NCBI GenBank assembly: GCA_947247005.1
Contig: OX365948.1
Span: forward strand, 2,852,001-2,916,000
Direction: 5' to 3'
DNA from: Spisula solida
Lineage: Eukaryota > Mollusca > Bivalvia > Venerida > Mactridae
DNA length: 64,000 bases
Position 1 is the stretch's first letter; every line of letters starts with the position of its first letter. Below the pieces are notes generated by a model, which searched no databases, was not told the DNA's origin, and worked only from the letters and a program-made list of their open reading frames with translations. The translations under genes and the position numbers were made by a program. Positions 22,795-34,139 of this stretch are shown piece by piece.

Positions 22795-22904
22795 AATTCG
22801 TATGATACTACATGTATAATTTAGATTAGCCTTAAGTCAATTAGTAGATTTATGGATGTTTTGGATGATTATATCACAAAACCTGTCCTCGGATGGATTC
22901 ATTG

Positions 22905-23590
22905 TTATTTTACATGGAGGATGGTCAGCAACGTAAGATGACCCCTATTGATTTTGACCTTCACTATTTCTGACTATTCAAATGGTTTCCGTTCAATAAC
23001 TCGAGAACGCTGTGACCTAGGATCTTCAAACTTTACATGGAGGTTGGTCAGCAACAGTAGATGACCCCTATTTATTTTTAGGTCAGTAGGTCAAAGGTCA
23101 AGGTCACTGTGACCTTCACTATTTCTGACTATTCAAATGGTTTCTGTTCAATAACTCAAGAACGCTTTGACCTAGGATCTTCAAACTTTACATGGAGGAT
23201 GGTCAGCAACATTAGATGACCCCTAATGATTTTTAGGTTAGTAGGTCAAAGGTCAAGGTCACTGTGACCTTCACTATTTCTGACTATTCAAATGATTTCC
23301 GTTCAATAACCCAAGAACGCTTTGACCTAGGATCTTCAAACTTTACATGGAGGTTTGTCAGCAACAGAAGATGACCCCTATTGATTTTGAGGTCAGTAGG
23401 TCAAAGGTCAAGGTCACTGTGACCTTCACCATTTCTGACTATTTAAATGGTTTCTGTTCAATAACTCGAGAACGCTGTGACCTAGGATCTTCAAACTTTA
23501 CATGGAGGATGGTCAGCAACAGTAGATGACCCCTATTGATTTTGAGGTCAGTAGGTCAGAGGTCACTGAGACCTTCATCATTTTTGACTA
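22905..23590. repeat. 155-bp tandem array dense in AGGTCA motifs
   Basis: About 4.5 units with exact 155-bp spacing (key motif starts at 23080, 23235, 23390 and 23545). Each full unit holds TTTACATGGAGG, GGTCAGCAAC and a 36-bp block of AGGTCA hexamers, and AATAACTCGAGAACGC. It abuts a LINE fragment on the right. Confidence 0.85.
23080..23425. promoter_or_regulatory. compound nuclear-receptor-type motif, three near-perfect copies
   Basis: At 23080-23115, 23235-23270 and 23390-23425, AGGTCA half-sites follow each other with 2-, 1- and 0-base spacing and then an inverted TGACCT after 3 bases. The last pair, AGGTCACTGTGACCT, is a perfect IR3 (estrogen-response-element type); TCAAGGTCA is an extended ERR/SF-1-type half-site. 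The second copy has AGGTTA for the first hexamer. A shortened fourth copy is at about 23545. Binding is inferred from motif only. Confidence 0.55.
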
Positions 23591-23895
23591 TTGGGCTGCC
23601 ATTGGGCATACGTGTTTTACAAACATCTCTTGTTGATTTATGGAACAGTCTTCCAGAACTCATCAGGACTTACATCAGTTCGAAAATAGGCTAGATAACT
23701 ACTGGAAATCCCATCCTCTACGTTTTGACTTAAAGGCGGATTATAAACTATCACCGGAAGTTAAACGTATTGTGTATCATACTAACGAAGAGCTGCATAC
23801 AGAGCACCCGTCAGTGCTGTGTGCAGAATCTACATAAGGTAATATAATAACAACAAAGAACTTCGAAAGTAAATAAGGCTTGATTTTGATTTGGT
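23591..23895 (+). pseudogene. C-terminal fragment of a LINE polyprotein
   Basis: Frames across 23625-23837 read VDLWNSLPE, then after a shift LDNYWKSHPLRFDLKADY, the usual ending of CR1/Jockey-type RT proteins in animals. An AT-rich 3' stretch with GTAAATAAGGCTTGATTTTGATTTGG follows. Upstream protein domains are absent because the 155-bp array begins directly 5'. Confidence 0.6.
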
Positions 23896-24199
23896 AACAC
23901 AAATAAATAACGCTTTAGGTCTAAAGAATCTTACCTCCCTTCATGCACTTGAAAAACATTTTATGTGTCTCTGTAATCTAACATTAAGTGTAAAAAAAAG
24001 AAAGTTGTTTTGATCTGTAATTATATGATGATGGGGGATAGGATTAATTTGACGTTATTAATATTGATAAAAAAGAGAGTAAAATTTAAAGAATACAATC
24101 ATATTACAATGTATAACTAATTTATAACAAACATATGTAAACGGTCTGTCAAACATTATTTTGAGTGAAACTGTAACTAAAACAGTTACACTCGTAATA

Positions 24200-25080
24200 C
24201 AGTGTTCCCTCTCGTAACGTCACCTCTCTCAAACGACTCCCTCCTTTAAACGACATTCAAAATTCCTCCCGTGCAATTTCAACGTTAATTTCCCTCCGAG
24301 AAACGACACCTCCCTTCAACGACAAACGTCACTGAAAAGTCGTACCGACACTAAGAATTACCTCTCTGGACCGGCGTAGGTTAAGTCAGGTGTTGATTGT
24401 TTTCATAGGTATTGACACTGTCTGCCAAAATGTGTGAATATGGTATACTAATCATCATTGAGCAGCTTGTAAATCGCTGTTTTTCACACTTGCATTGTGA
24501 CACGATTAACAAATTCAAATTGTGGTTTGGTCTAATTGAATAATTACGACGATTAGATTGTTTTCATTCATTGGAGGTCTGTATAATAACTTTGGTTTAG
24601 GGTAAGGTGAGAAAACTTGGAACTTCTGATTAAAATAAAGTGACAATTAATGCATCTTTTCTAACAAGAAAAAGGAAAGCTTTTGTTTATTTAATACAAA
24701 TGGCGTCGGGCATACGGTACCGTCTAAAGCCCGGCCGATCAGGACCGTCATGTATGTAAATTGGTGTACACGAACATTCTGTTATTTTGTATGTACATGT
24801 AGTCAGTACTTATTTTCATGGCAAAATCGGCGAAATAATTAACTTTTATGGAATTAATAAGATCATAATCTGGTCAGGAGTTACCAACCTCAATACACTG
24901 TATTCATCTTTACTAATTATGACACGCTGCTTGTGTACATAATGTACATATTTTGGAGGTTAAATCATGCTATTTATGCAACAGTCTGTTAGAAGTACAA
25001 TCCCTCTCCACAACGGCTCCCTCTCTACAACAAACACTATTTCTGTCTCCCACAAAAGTCGCTCAAGAGAGGTACCACTG
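24200..25080. mobile_element. 881-bp pogo-like TIR element
   Basis: Ends CAGTGTTCCCTCTC and, as complement of the right end, CAGTGGTACCTCTC, each bordered by TA (24198-24199, 25081-25082). Both termini carry repeated CTCCCTC...AACGAC motifs inside. No transposase frame remains. It lies about 0.7 kb upstream of the PAQR coding exon. Confidence 0.75.
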
Positions 25081-25082
25081 TA

Positions 25083-25778
25083 CCCACAACATAATTATAT
25101 ACTTTACTGCGACCTAGAAAAAGTTATCTAAATGAACATCAATACAATTTATGTTCATTCAAAAACAATATTAATAATACTCATCTACATATCTAACTTG
25201 GTGCAATAAGCAAAGCTCTTCTACGGTAAATGTCAAAAAGGTATTCAGCAAACTCTGTAATAATAATTGGGTCTTCTATACTCATTAACCATCTGAATTT
25301 TTGTTAAGGAGACAGTCTTTGAAAGTTGTTATTAGTTTTTGATATTATTTCAAAAAGATGTTTTCTACTTGAGGCATAACTTGAACAGCTCATAGCAAAA
25401 TGAATGAGTAAAGAAAACCATAAATCAATTTTCTCCAGGATATGACCAGCTATTCATTTACATTAAGACATTTTCCTGCTAGCTGATCGTGCCACAAGTG
25501 GAGATCTAGAAAATAATATCATTTGATATACTGTAGATTATTTTACTTTCAAAATTACAAATTTACCGACCAGTTATTACTGAGGTTAACGACCTTACTG
25601 TAGGGAACTTTGGCTCTCTTGTTTACAGTAGTTATAAATGAAAGCCCTGTCAGACTTGCATCACCTTAACTCTAAATAAAGATGTTGCATGCTGTAGAAC
25701 TAATGACATAAAGCTATCATTTTATGAAATATTTCACTTTCATTTATTATTTCTGACACTATTCTTTAATTTTTACAG
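25083..25778 (+). other. intron end before the PAQR coding exon
   Basis: AT-rich, no repeats recognised. It ends in a pyrimidine-rich tract and TTTTTACAG at 25770-25778, a good splice acceptor three bases before the ATG. A non-coding 5' exon must lie upstream, but I cannot place it. Confidence 0.55.
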
Positions 25779-25781
25779 AAA

Positions 25782-26822
25782 ATGCCTATCCAACGATTGA
25801 TAAAAAGGCTTCCGCCGACTGGTCCAAAAGATTCGATGCCTGTTGTATTCCATGAACCTCATGTGGAAACTGGATTCCGAGCTATTCATCAACCATGGTA
25901 CTACTACCTCCTTAGTTTATTTCAACGTCACAACGAATGTATGAACGCTTGGACGCATCTTGTTGGCTGTCTGATAGCCATGGGAAGAATATACAGGATA
26001 TCCTACGAGTTCAACGCTTACAACGATCCATGGATGTACCCGATGCTGGCTGGCTCTATAACAATGATTATTATGTATGCTTGTAGCACTGCGGCTCACA
26101 CATTCCATCATAAATCCGAGCAGATGCATTACACATGCTTCTTTGTAGACTATGCTGGTATTGGTGTGTATGGATTAGGGAGTACCATCATACACTACTT
26201 CTACTGTACACACCCTTCGCTGGTCAACACCTACTTTTATAAAATGGCTGTACCCGTTGCTCTTGTTTTATCAGTGATTGTATGTGTGTTTGGTAGCCAC
26301 TCGAAGACCAAGTACTCGAGGCCGTATCCATTTACAAGAAAGATCTGGCAACTGACATCTGTTATATCTATATACAGCTGGCTTATTATACCAATTGCAC
26401 ATAGAATGTATTTATACTATGTACGTCAGGAACGTCCGACTAATGGTACTGTGAGATGGGACCAGAGTCTTGAAGATCATACCATTCAAATGTTCTGGTT
26501 TCTAACAGCTGGTTTTTTCTTTGGATCTGATATTCCACAACGTTTTTTCCCAGGAAAATTTGATTTCATATTTCATAGCCACCAGATTTTTCATGTTTGT
26601 ATAATGTTGATGAACCTAAAGCAGATTGACGGCATGTATACTGATATACATGAACATCTTGAAAGTATTAAGAAGTTTGAGGACGAACCAACACTACTGA
26701 ACACGTTCGGGGCTGTATTTCTTTCAATAGCAATTAACATAGTTGTGATTTATATATTTCATCATCGAGCCAAAGATCGCATTGAAAGAGAGGCAAAAGA
26801 AAGAAAGAATACCATTGATTAG
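25782..26822 (+). CDS. PAQR family, membrane progestin receptor-like
   Basis: 346-residue seven- to eight-pass membrane protein, full length for the family. Family landmarks in order: FHEPHVETGFRAIHQPWYYY (23-42), SLFQRHNECMNAWTHL (45-60), STAAHTFHHKSE with His106, FFVDYAGIGVYG with Asp123, and FHSHQIFHV with the His267-x3-His271 pair. His-Asp-HxxxH is the metal-site pattern of the PAQR/CREST superfamily. A long insert (RQERPTNGTVRWDQSLED) lies between two membrane segments, and the tail is basic and charged. The sequence is nearer the mPR group (PAQR5-8), which mediate rapid steroid responses at the cell surface, than adiponectin receptors; the exact orthologue is unresolved. The coding sequence is one exon. 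Confidence 0.93.
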   Translation: MPIQRLIKRLPPTGPKDSMPVVFHEPHVETGFRAIHQPWYYYLLSLFQRHNECMNAWTHLVGCLIAMGRIYRISYEFNAYNDPWMYPMLAGSITMIIMYACSTAAHTFHHKSEQMHYTCFFVDYAGIGVYGLGSTIIHYFYCTHPSLVNTYFYKMAVPVALVLSVIVCVFGSHSKTKYSRPYPFTRKIWQLTSVISIYSWLIIPIAHRMYLYYVRQERPTNGTVRWDQSLEDHTIQMFWFLTAGFFFGSDIPQRFFPGKFDFIFHSHQIFHVCIMLMNLKQIDGMYTDIHEHLESIKKFEDEPTLLNTFGAVFLSIAINIVVIYIFHHRAKDRIEREAKERKNTID

Positions 26823-27644
26823 CCCAGTTTATAACTGTGGTAAAATTTTGTATTGAATGCAAACCCTATCATCGTTTAATTGAGTTGCCCATGATTGGGT
26901 AATGTAGGGCCTTGTAGGCCCATTGCTGCACAGAGGCACAGAGAGAAACATTTAGAAACATTACCATAAGCAAGTATTTTATAAAAAATAACTACTTTAA
27001 AAATTTACTCCAGAAAATATTTGCCTCTATGCTGTTATGTTTTTCGATAGGGCCCTAGCTGTTATAGAAAATAAATAAGTAATCCAAGCTGCAGTATAAA
27101 CTCAATTGTAAGGGTACAACAATTTTTATGTATTTCAAATAAAAAATTATCGAAAATCTTTACATATATATATAATCAGGGCAAAGATAAAACTACATCA
27201 TGCAAATCATAACATTAATATTCAACTAAAAATCCTTCATTTTATATTGTTAAGCATGTAGTATGGTGTAAAAGACCATGTTTGTTGTAATGTTATATCC
27301 ATTTAATTGTTGCCAACTCCATTGATGAGACAGTATGTCAAATCAAGGATTTTACAGGGATTTTTACCGATGAATAAAACTTGCATAATATATCACTCAA
27401 TATTACATAGGATTAATTTTGTGCATTTGTATTGTGTATACATGTTTATATCAATTGTATGTATCCATTTACCAGACATTGTAGTTGTTAATGAATTATG
27501 CAGAATTTACATTTGGACGCAAGTGTTGAGATTTTTGTAAGTGCTTTGATAAAACAGCATAATGAAGTTGATATTGTATCGTATATTTGAATGATTGTTA
27601 CCACCTGTATATATGTAGTGATTCAATTGTCATCATCAACACCT
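26823..27644 (+). other. PAQR 3' UTR and downstream
   Basis: AT-rich. AATAAA signals at about 27070 (GAAAATAAATAAG) and 27139 (CAAATAAAAAATT) are the likely polyadenylation sites of the PAQR transcript. No other gene is seen. Confidence 0.5.
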
Positions 27645-27893
27645 GGCCCGGATCTCCCGAAGCATCTCAAGTAGAAATCTCATGTCAAATTGAGATTTTG
27701 CTCAAATCCGAGTCGGAATTTGAGATAAGTCTGAAGTTCAAGCTCTATAAAATTTACTGTTATAAACTAAGAATAATGTTATCTGTTTTGTGATGCCAAT
27801 TTTGAGTCCCATGGAAATTATCTAAAGACATATTAATGACAATTTGTGAGATGAGATTGAGCTCAGATTGAGTTGTTTCGGGAGATCGAGCCC
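27645..27893. mobile_element. miniature TIR element (GATCTCCCGAA ends)
   Basis: Ends GGCCCGGATCTCCCGAA and, as complement, GGGCTCGATCTCCCGAA give imperfect 17-bp inverted repeats. The interior near both ends repeats TTGAGAT/ATCTCA. 249 bp; no coding capacity. No clear target duplication. Confidence 0.65.
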
Positions 27894-27982
27894 GTTTTCA
27901 AGAAGATCTGAATTCACCAGTGCATTTTTGCTGCAATCTATAATTTATTGAATTTCACATGTTATGTCATTGTACATCTTGA

Positions 27983-28009
27983 TTAGTTTTTGGGAGGCTT
28001 TAGCCTCCC
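27983..28009 (-). repeat. hairpin followed by CTAAT, possible Helentron-type end
   Basis: GGGAGGC-TTTA-GCCTCCC (27992-28009) is a perfect 7-bp hairpin. Read on the minus strand it is followed by AAAAA and then CTAAT, the same hairpin, short spacer, CTAA layout as the two Helentron-like families in this window. The other end of this possible element was not found. Confidence 0.4.
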
Positions 28010-28726
28010 AATATTTCTCTGAGTAGGAGTTATTCATCTTATTGACACTTTAAAATAATAATGCTTAAAACTTGTTGTATAATGATTATAAGGCCATGAG
28101 AGTTTTGTTTTTGTTTCAATTTATAAAAGCGGCCACGATAGTGAGGAAGGTGTGCAAGATTTATCAGTGACGGTTTAGTACAAAACTGACCATATTTGTT
28201 TACTTTAGTAATTTGTTAAACCAATTTTGCAACAGTTGACCAAACCGATTAATGTTAGTAAACATCAAATGATCAAGGGCGCGCTATAACTCATAGCATA
28301 ATATGTCAACTGAACAACAACATTATATTAAGTACTCCCAGTCCATGTTCAACATGACTATACTGTAAGTATAGTGCCTAGAACTCCTCGTAATTTTATT
28401 AGCCCATGACAAGATAGTCTGTCTTGATCTGAATGAAAAGTTTGAAACTAGTACGATATATCATATATATTCAACAATTTTAAAATGAATGACAAAATGT
28501 GGCATACAGAAAACATTTTTTGTTAATTGTGATTGTGTGTTGTATATGAAATATGTTTGAATGGTCCCATATAATACTTTGTTCATCTAAATGTACATCT
28601 ATATTCATGTGTTATCACAATCAAAATATCTGTTCATACATGTTGGGTTTCTACACACTAGTAAATACACTTTTGTAGAAACAACTACCATATTCTTTCT
28701 TTTGTAAGCTTTTGCATGAAGATTAA
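28010..28726. other. no gene seen
   Basis: AT-rich sequence that may be the body of an element ending at 27983. No boundary or exon could be supported. Confidence 0.35.
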
Positions 28727-28990
28727 TTAGTCCCCTACCGGTTTTTGACCGGAGGGGACTATAGGTTTGCCCTCCGTCTGTCCGTCCGTAAAAAAATCTG
28801 GATCCTGACATAACTCAAACAGTTTCCGAGCTAGGTTTGTGAAACTTGGTATGTGGATAGGGGGCAATAAGGGGATAATGCACGTCCAAAAATATTTTGA
28901 TTCCGACTAAAATTGTGGTTGCTATGGCAACAGAAACATTGAAAATGGCTTAAAACCGGTAGGGGACTTCTGTATTGCTTGCAATTCTTA
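28727..28990 (-). mobile_element. small Helentron-like element (AGTCCCC family), copy 2
   Basis: 264 bp. The plus strand opens TTAGTCCCCTACCGG with a fold-back partner CCGGAGGGGACT, then CCGTCTGTCCGTCCGT. It closes with AAACCGGTAGGGGACTT and the hairpin TTGCTTGCAA. AGTCCCCTACCGGTTTT and its complement near the other end form a 17-bp sub-terminal inverted repeat. Read on the minus strand it ends GGGGACTAAT. Very like 7245-7510. Confidence 0.75.
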
Positions 28991-29956
28991 ATGACTTGTT
29001 TTTATACTGCTCTGCATTTATTTAGCTGAGCATGAACAGTTGCATAGAACATTATTTATTTCATGATTAGTTCTTGTTATTATATTTCTTATTACTTAAT
29101 GACCATATAGACCGTTATTTATTTAGTTAAAGGCTTTTTTACATTTTTTTGCATGACATTTTTGTGCTTTTTGAATTCTGTGATATGCATTTCATATTGA
29201 TGCAAATTTCATTTTTCTTTGTGCAATTTTGTTTTGTTTATTGTTTAAATTTGTTGATGCTGTTATGAACTGTCAATTGAAACCTCTGCCCCAAACACCG
29301 TGGGAATGGGGGGAGGGTGAGGGATACAGGGGAACTGTCCCATGTTTTTACCTTTCCATTGTCCCCGCACTGCCATGTGATTGGAAGGCTTTTGTTTCAC
29401 CCCAAAATAGTGGGGAAATAAACCCATGACAATTCTTGTGAAGCATAGGACGGGGAGAATTTGCGGAGATTTTACCATCTGTATGGCCCTGGGGGCAGTG
29501 ATTTAAAAAAGCAAAAGTGAAATTCCCCGTCATTCTCGGGGGTTGGGGGGATGGTTTCAATTTACAGGTGCATTACCAGTAAGATAGTGTTCAATTTTAG
29601 TCTTTGATTTCATTTTATTTATGGTTAATTGCAAACAAATGTAAAAGAAATTTATTGCAATATACCTGTGTGACCAACTTTCATAATCAACATTTCTTGA
29701 TTATCATCCCTAGCCATTTTTCCATGCCATCCTGTCTTTTAGCTTGCCTGAGCATAAAGTGCTCTAGGTGACCTTTTAGGATACATTGTAGTTGCATGTC
29801 TAGATACATTGTAGTTGCATGTCTATTTGTCTGTGTGACATAATATGCCCACAATTGGTTTGTGATCATGATTGAGGCTTCAATTTTGACCTAACCTTTA
29901 TAAAAATCTCGGCCAACTTTGTTACAGGGTTATCTAGGATAAAAAAACTTGGTCAA
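28991..29956. other. no gene seen; GC-richer repeat-like patch
   Basis: 29280-29560 is unusually rich in G and C runs for this window (GGGAATGGGGGGAGGG, CCCTGGGGGCAG). Frames on both strands there lack recognisable domains. 29740-29950 holds a fragment with GACCTAACCTTTATAAAA and TTGGTCA text like the Helentron cores. Confidence 0.4.
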
Positions 29957-30569
29957 TGGTCACTAGTGACTAGGTGAAGCACAGATAACCTGGTTAACAC
30001 ACTAGAACACATCACAATGGTCACTAGTGACTAGGTGAAGCACAGATAACCTGGTTAACACACTAGAACACATCACAATGGTCACTAGTGACTAGTTGAA
30101 GCACAGATAACCTGGTTAACACACTAGAGCGCATCACAATGGTCACTAGTGACTAGGTGAAGCACAGATAACCTGGTTAACACACTAGAACGCATCACAA
30201 TGGTCACTAGTGACTAGGTGAAGCACAGATAACCTGGTTAACACACTAGAACACATCACAATGGTCACTAGTGACTAGTTGAAGGACAGATAACCTGGTT
30301 AACACACTAGAACGCATCACAATGGTCACTAGTGACTAGGTGAAGCACAGATAACCTGGTTAACACACTAGAACACATCACAATGGTCACTAGTGACTAG
30401 TTGAAGCACAGATAACCTGGTTAACACACTAGAACGCATCACAATGGTCACTAGTGACTAGGTGAAGCACAGATAACCTGGTTAACTCACTAGAACACAT
30501 CACAATGGTCACTAGTGACTAGTTGAAGGACAGATAACCTGGTTAACACACTAGATCACATCACAATGG
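29957..30569. repeat. 61-bp tandem array, about ten copies
   Basis: Units start TGGTCACTAGTGACTAG and continue GAAGCACAGATAACCTGG and AACACACTAGAACACATCAC. The period is 61 bp. Each unit carries the perfect 12-bp palindrome GTCACTAGTGAC. Variants (AGGTGAAG / AGTTGAAG, AACACATC / AACGCATC) alternate in a way that suggests duplication of dimers. Confidence 0.92.
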
Positions 30570-31710
30570 TTCAGGTGACTTCATATTTCATTACACTTTA
30601 TTATAAGTATTTGTGGAGTGCTTTTGACAATAGGTGCAATAGTTTATATGAAACTTGTGATAAAGTCTTGCCAATAAGATTACTAGGTATCAGATTCTTT
30701 CCATTTGTATCATTTTCATAACTTATCTCCCTTTCTGATAGAATGACATTTCAAGCTTTTTTATCACCTTTACTACCAACATATAATGAGAATCCAAATC
30801 CCAAGAACCCAATCCAATTACTGATGTGGTTCAGGACAGTTTATACAGGCCCCTAACCACACATAGGCACACAGAGGCACCAGCTAGTACATTATAACTA
30901 GACATGTCTTTTGATTGAAGAGAACAAATCATTTAATATATCCTAGAAAATATTACCCTTGGTGGTTTTTTGTCTGGTTATACCAAGTTAGTATTACATT
31001 GATCATTAAAGATGTCATGATGAAGTATTATATGAAATGTAATAGTGGTAAGATTAGACTGCGCTTTCATTATATACAATGAATACATGTCTGCTTTCAT
31101 TGCATTGTATTGTACCGTATTCACGTGTCAAGTAGGGCTATCTTAGTGTTTTATTTATGTATTCCAAAATTGCTGACAATGAAATTTATGTCCTTATTGC
31201 ATGTTTCTATACAAATCATATCACATGTTAACCTTGTACTTTCAGCTATGTCATGTTTTTACACTTAAGACTATTATAAATTCATTGCTAGATTATCATT
31301 AAAAATTCAGACACTGTACATTGGGTATTTGTCGCAATGTTCTTATTTGCAAATTGAAATCCTCACAAATTCGTAAATCTGTGTAGATATGTATTGTTCT
31401 TTCATAATATGAATACATTTGTACCTATCCTGGACCATTCTCGCACAAATTAAAAAAATTGTAAAATTAGTCTGTTACCAAATTTCCCGTTATAAAATCT
31501 GCAAAAATACAGTGATTTACAGTACCAGAATGTCCAGAAAGGCTAAAATGCTTTTCAGTGTTTCTCACCTAACTAGAGATGAACTGGTTGATAAACCCAG
31601 AGGTAGTTTTGCATGTATTGCTGCTTGTTGCGTAAATGTCTCTTAAATCTGCGTATACATATTTCTCTTACGCAAATTCCTAAGACTCCTAATATTGAAC
31701 GTAGACCAGG
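30570..31710. other. no gene seen
   Basis: AT-rich intergenic sequence. The frame at 31419-31646 has no domain that I recognise. Confidence 0.4.
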
Positions 31711-31960
31711 GGTGGTATTCACAAAGCATCTTAGCAGAAATCTTAGAAAATTCTGAAAATTTTCTAAAGTGTATCTACTAAGCAAGAAAATCAAGATGAT
31801 TAATATTTTACAAAGTTTTGAAGCATTATGTAAACAGCTACTATAATCACTAAGAAAACATGGATTTTTCTTCAAATTGAGGGACATATGAGCTATACAA
31901 AATTTTAACTTAAGTCAAAATATTTAAGTTTTCACTTAAGATGCTTTGTGAATACCAGCC
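31711..31960. mobile_element. miniature TIR element (TGGTATTCACAAAGCATCTTA ends)
   Basis: 250 bp. The plus strand opens with TGGTATTCACAAAGCATC and closes with its complement GATGCTTTGTGAATACCA. CAGG stands outside both ends (31707-31710 and 31961-31964), a possible 4-bp duplication. No coding capacity. Confidence 0.75.
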
Positions 31961-31964
31961 CAGG

Positions 31965-33550
31965 CCACGATATCCAATATATCAGGAACCAGAATGAATA
32001 AATATACAAAAACGTTGGATAAGTTTTGATAATTAAACATGTTTTTATTACTAATCACAGTCTATAACAACAAGTGTCGGTCGAAAATCAATAGGGCGTG
32101 GCAAAAACCCTCATTACTTTCATATTTTCTATTTACGGTTACCTAGACCTTGCGTAGAAGTACGCCAAAACTTACGACAGAACATGAGAAAAAATAGCTT
32201 AGTAAAACGCATTTGTTCAAGTATTATCGAAGTACACAATATATACGGAACACTTTAGAGTTACGCTAGCGTAAATGCTTTGATAAGACAGTACCCAGAT
32301 ACGTAAAACAAAGAACCAAAACGTTTGTTCAGAAACAGCTACAGTGTAGGGTTCTGCTTCTGGGTTCCTTGTATCACACAAAGTTTCTGTCCCTTCTGTC
32401 AAAGACTTCCGTCATTGGCTAATTAGAGAACTAAATCTGTGGACCACAATTTATGACCATTTCAGTCAAACAACAACAACAACAACAGTACCAGAATTTG
32501 GAGAAAAAAAATATGATAATCTTGCAATAAATTGATAATGTAAAATATCTTATTTAAAATAGTTTCACAATAATATACTACTAAAACTAGTATACATGTC
32601 TATGTCATAATCACTTTTTATTCAAGTCACTTATATGTATACATTTTGTATATTCAAGTTATTTATATTGTTTCTTTATGGCAGATTTTTTGTTTTGTTT
32701 TACTTACTTACATTTTGTTGTTACCATTGTTGACAGATTAATTTGATATTAATTTACAATATTGTAACACTGTTGTTAGTGAAATAAAAGTCACAGAAAA
32801 TGAAGATATTTTTGTTCAGATTTTATTGCCTCATTATAATATGGTGTTATGGGGAGAGTATAATATACTACTCAAATTTTGATCAGGGTCAAGAAATCAA
32901 TATTCATGTCCGTGTAACTTTAACTGAACAAAATCAATTAAGAAAACATCATGAAAATATTAAAGCACATATTATTTAATATACTGCTAAATTTATAACG
33001 CCGAGTGAGGCTTATCGGCACTTAGAAATCAAATTTGGAACCAATCTGTATCATTTTACAATATTGCAGATGTAACGTGATGTTTTTGAAAGTTCCATCA
33101 GTCCATCTTATTCAATTAGCAAAATATGTTGGCCCTTATCAAATTTGGAGTAGTACTTATGTACATTGTTAACCATAAACTGAACTACTGAAGTAAATAA
33201 GAACCATACACTTGGCATGGCTTATGACATTCTAAATGTCTCTGTACGTGATGGCACATGGCTGTGAGCGACAGGCAGTAACTTCACATGGTCCACCTGG
33301 GTATGTACTAAACTTCACATGGTACTAGATGTCTTTACTTGGCTCTACATGCAGAACACTGTACTAGACTTGTCAGGCATGTTTATACACCCGTATTCAT
33401 GTTTGATCAGGTCTGTCACCTGTTTACATAAAATTGTGTATATCAACATTGCAAATTTTCTTAATCATGTCTTATTTTGATAGGTAAATTGTGTATCAGT
33501 ATGTAGCTTAATGAATAAGGTATTGGTTTTCACTGTCTTTTTATTCACCG
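31965..33550. other. no gene seen
   Basis: AT-rich. A (CAA)n microsatellite is at about 32470-32485. No splice-bounded exon was recognised on either strand. Confidence 0.4.
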
Positions 33551-33860
33551 GTTTGAAAAACAGGACGTATTATAGGAACACCCTCGGCAGGCGGGGGCGG
33601 CGTTCAGCAGTTTGTCTGTACTCTAACGCAAACAGTTTTCATCGGATCGTCTTCATACATGATGATAATGTTTATGAGCATAATACCTAGGCCAAGTTCG
33701 ATACAGACTTTCTTAAGTTATAGCCCTATAATTACCAAAATAAATGTGAAATTGACCTTGTCTGTTCTCTAGTGCGAAGAGTTTTCATCTGAGTATCTTC
33801 AATCTTGGTGACAATGTTTATGGGCATAATATCTATGACAAGTTAAATTAAAGGCCAATT
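33550..33860 (+). repeat. dispersed mollusc-type repeat fragment
   Basis: Two related halves repeat the order GTTTTCATC, TCTTC, GATGATAATGTTTATG/GGTGACAATGTTTATG, GCATAATA and CAAGTT, at about 33635-33700 and 33780-33845. It resembles a tandem core of a Helentron-like element, but no ends were found. Confidence 0.4.
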
Positions 33861-34139
33861 CATTCCAGACCTTGGGTTATGGTCCTTTAATTACATAAAA
33901 TGTTGGTTTGTTTTTCATTCACTATGCCCTGAGACGGGTGTATTTTGTGACATTTTGGTTCTTGTTTTCTTATTATATCTGTTTTCAAGGTCATAAACCA
34001 CTAAATGCATACGCGGACCAAAATAGTCCTTACAGAAACTTCTGTTCACTAGCGGATTCAGAGGGGGGCGCAACTGGCGCGCGCCCCCTAAAATCGCCGG
34101 AGCCTAGGTAATTTAATCATAGATTGGATGTAAGAACAA

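Noticed and set aside
27645..27893. Target duplication for the GATCTCCCGAA element
   Set aside because: No identical flanking bases could be found at either candidate boundary.
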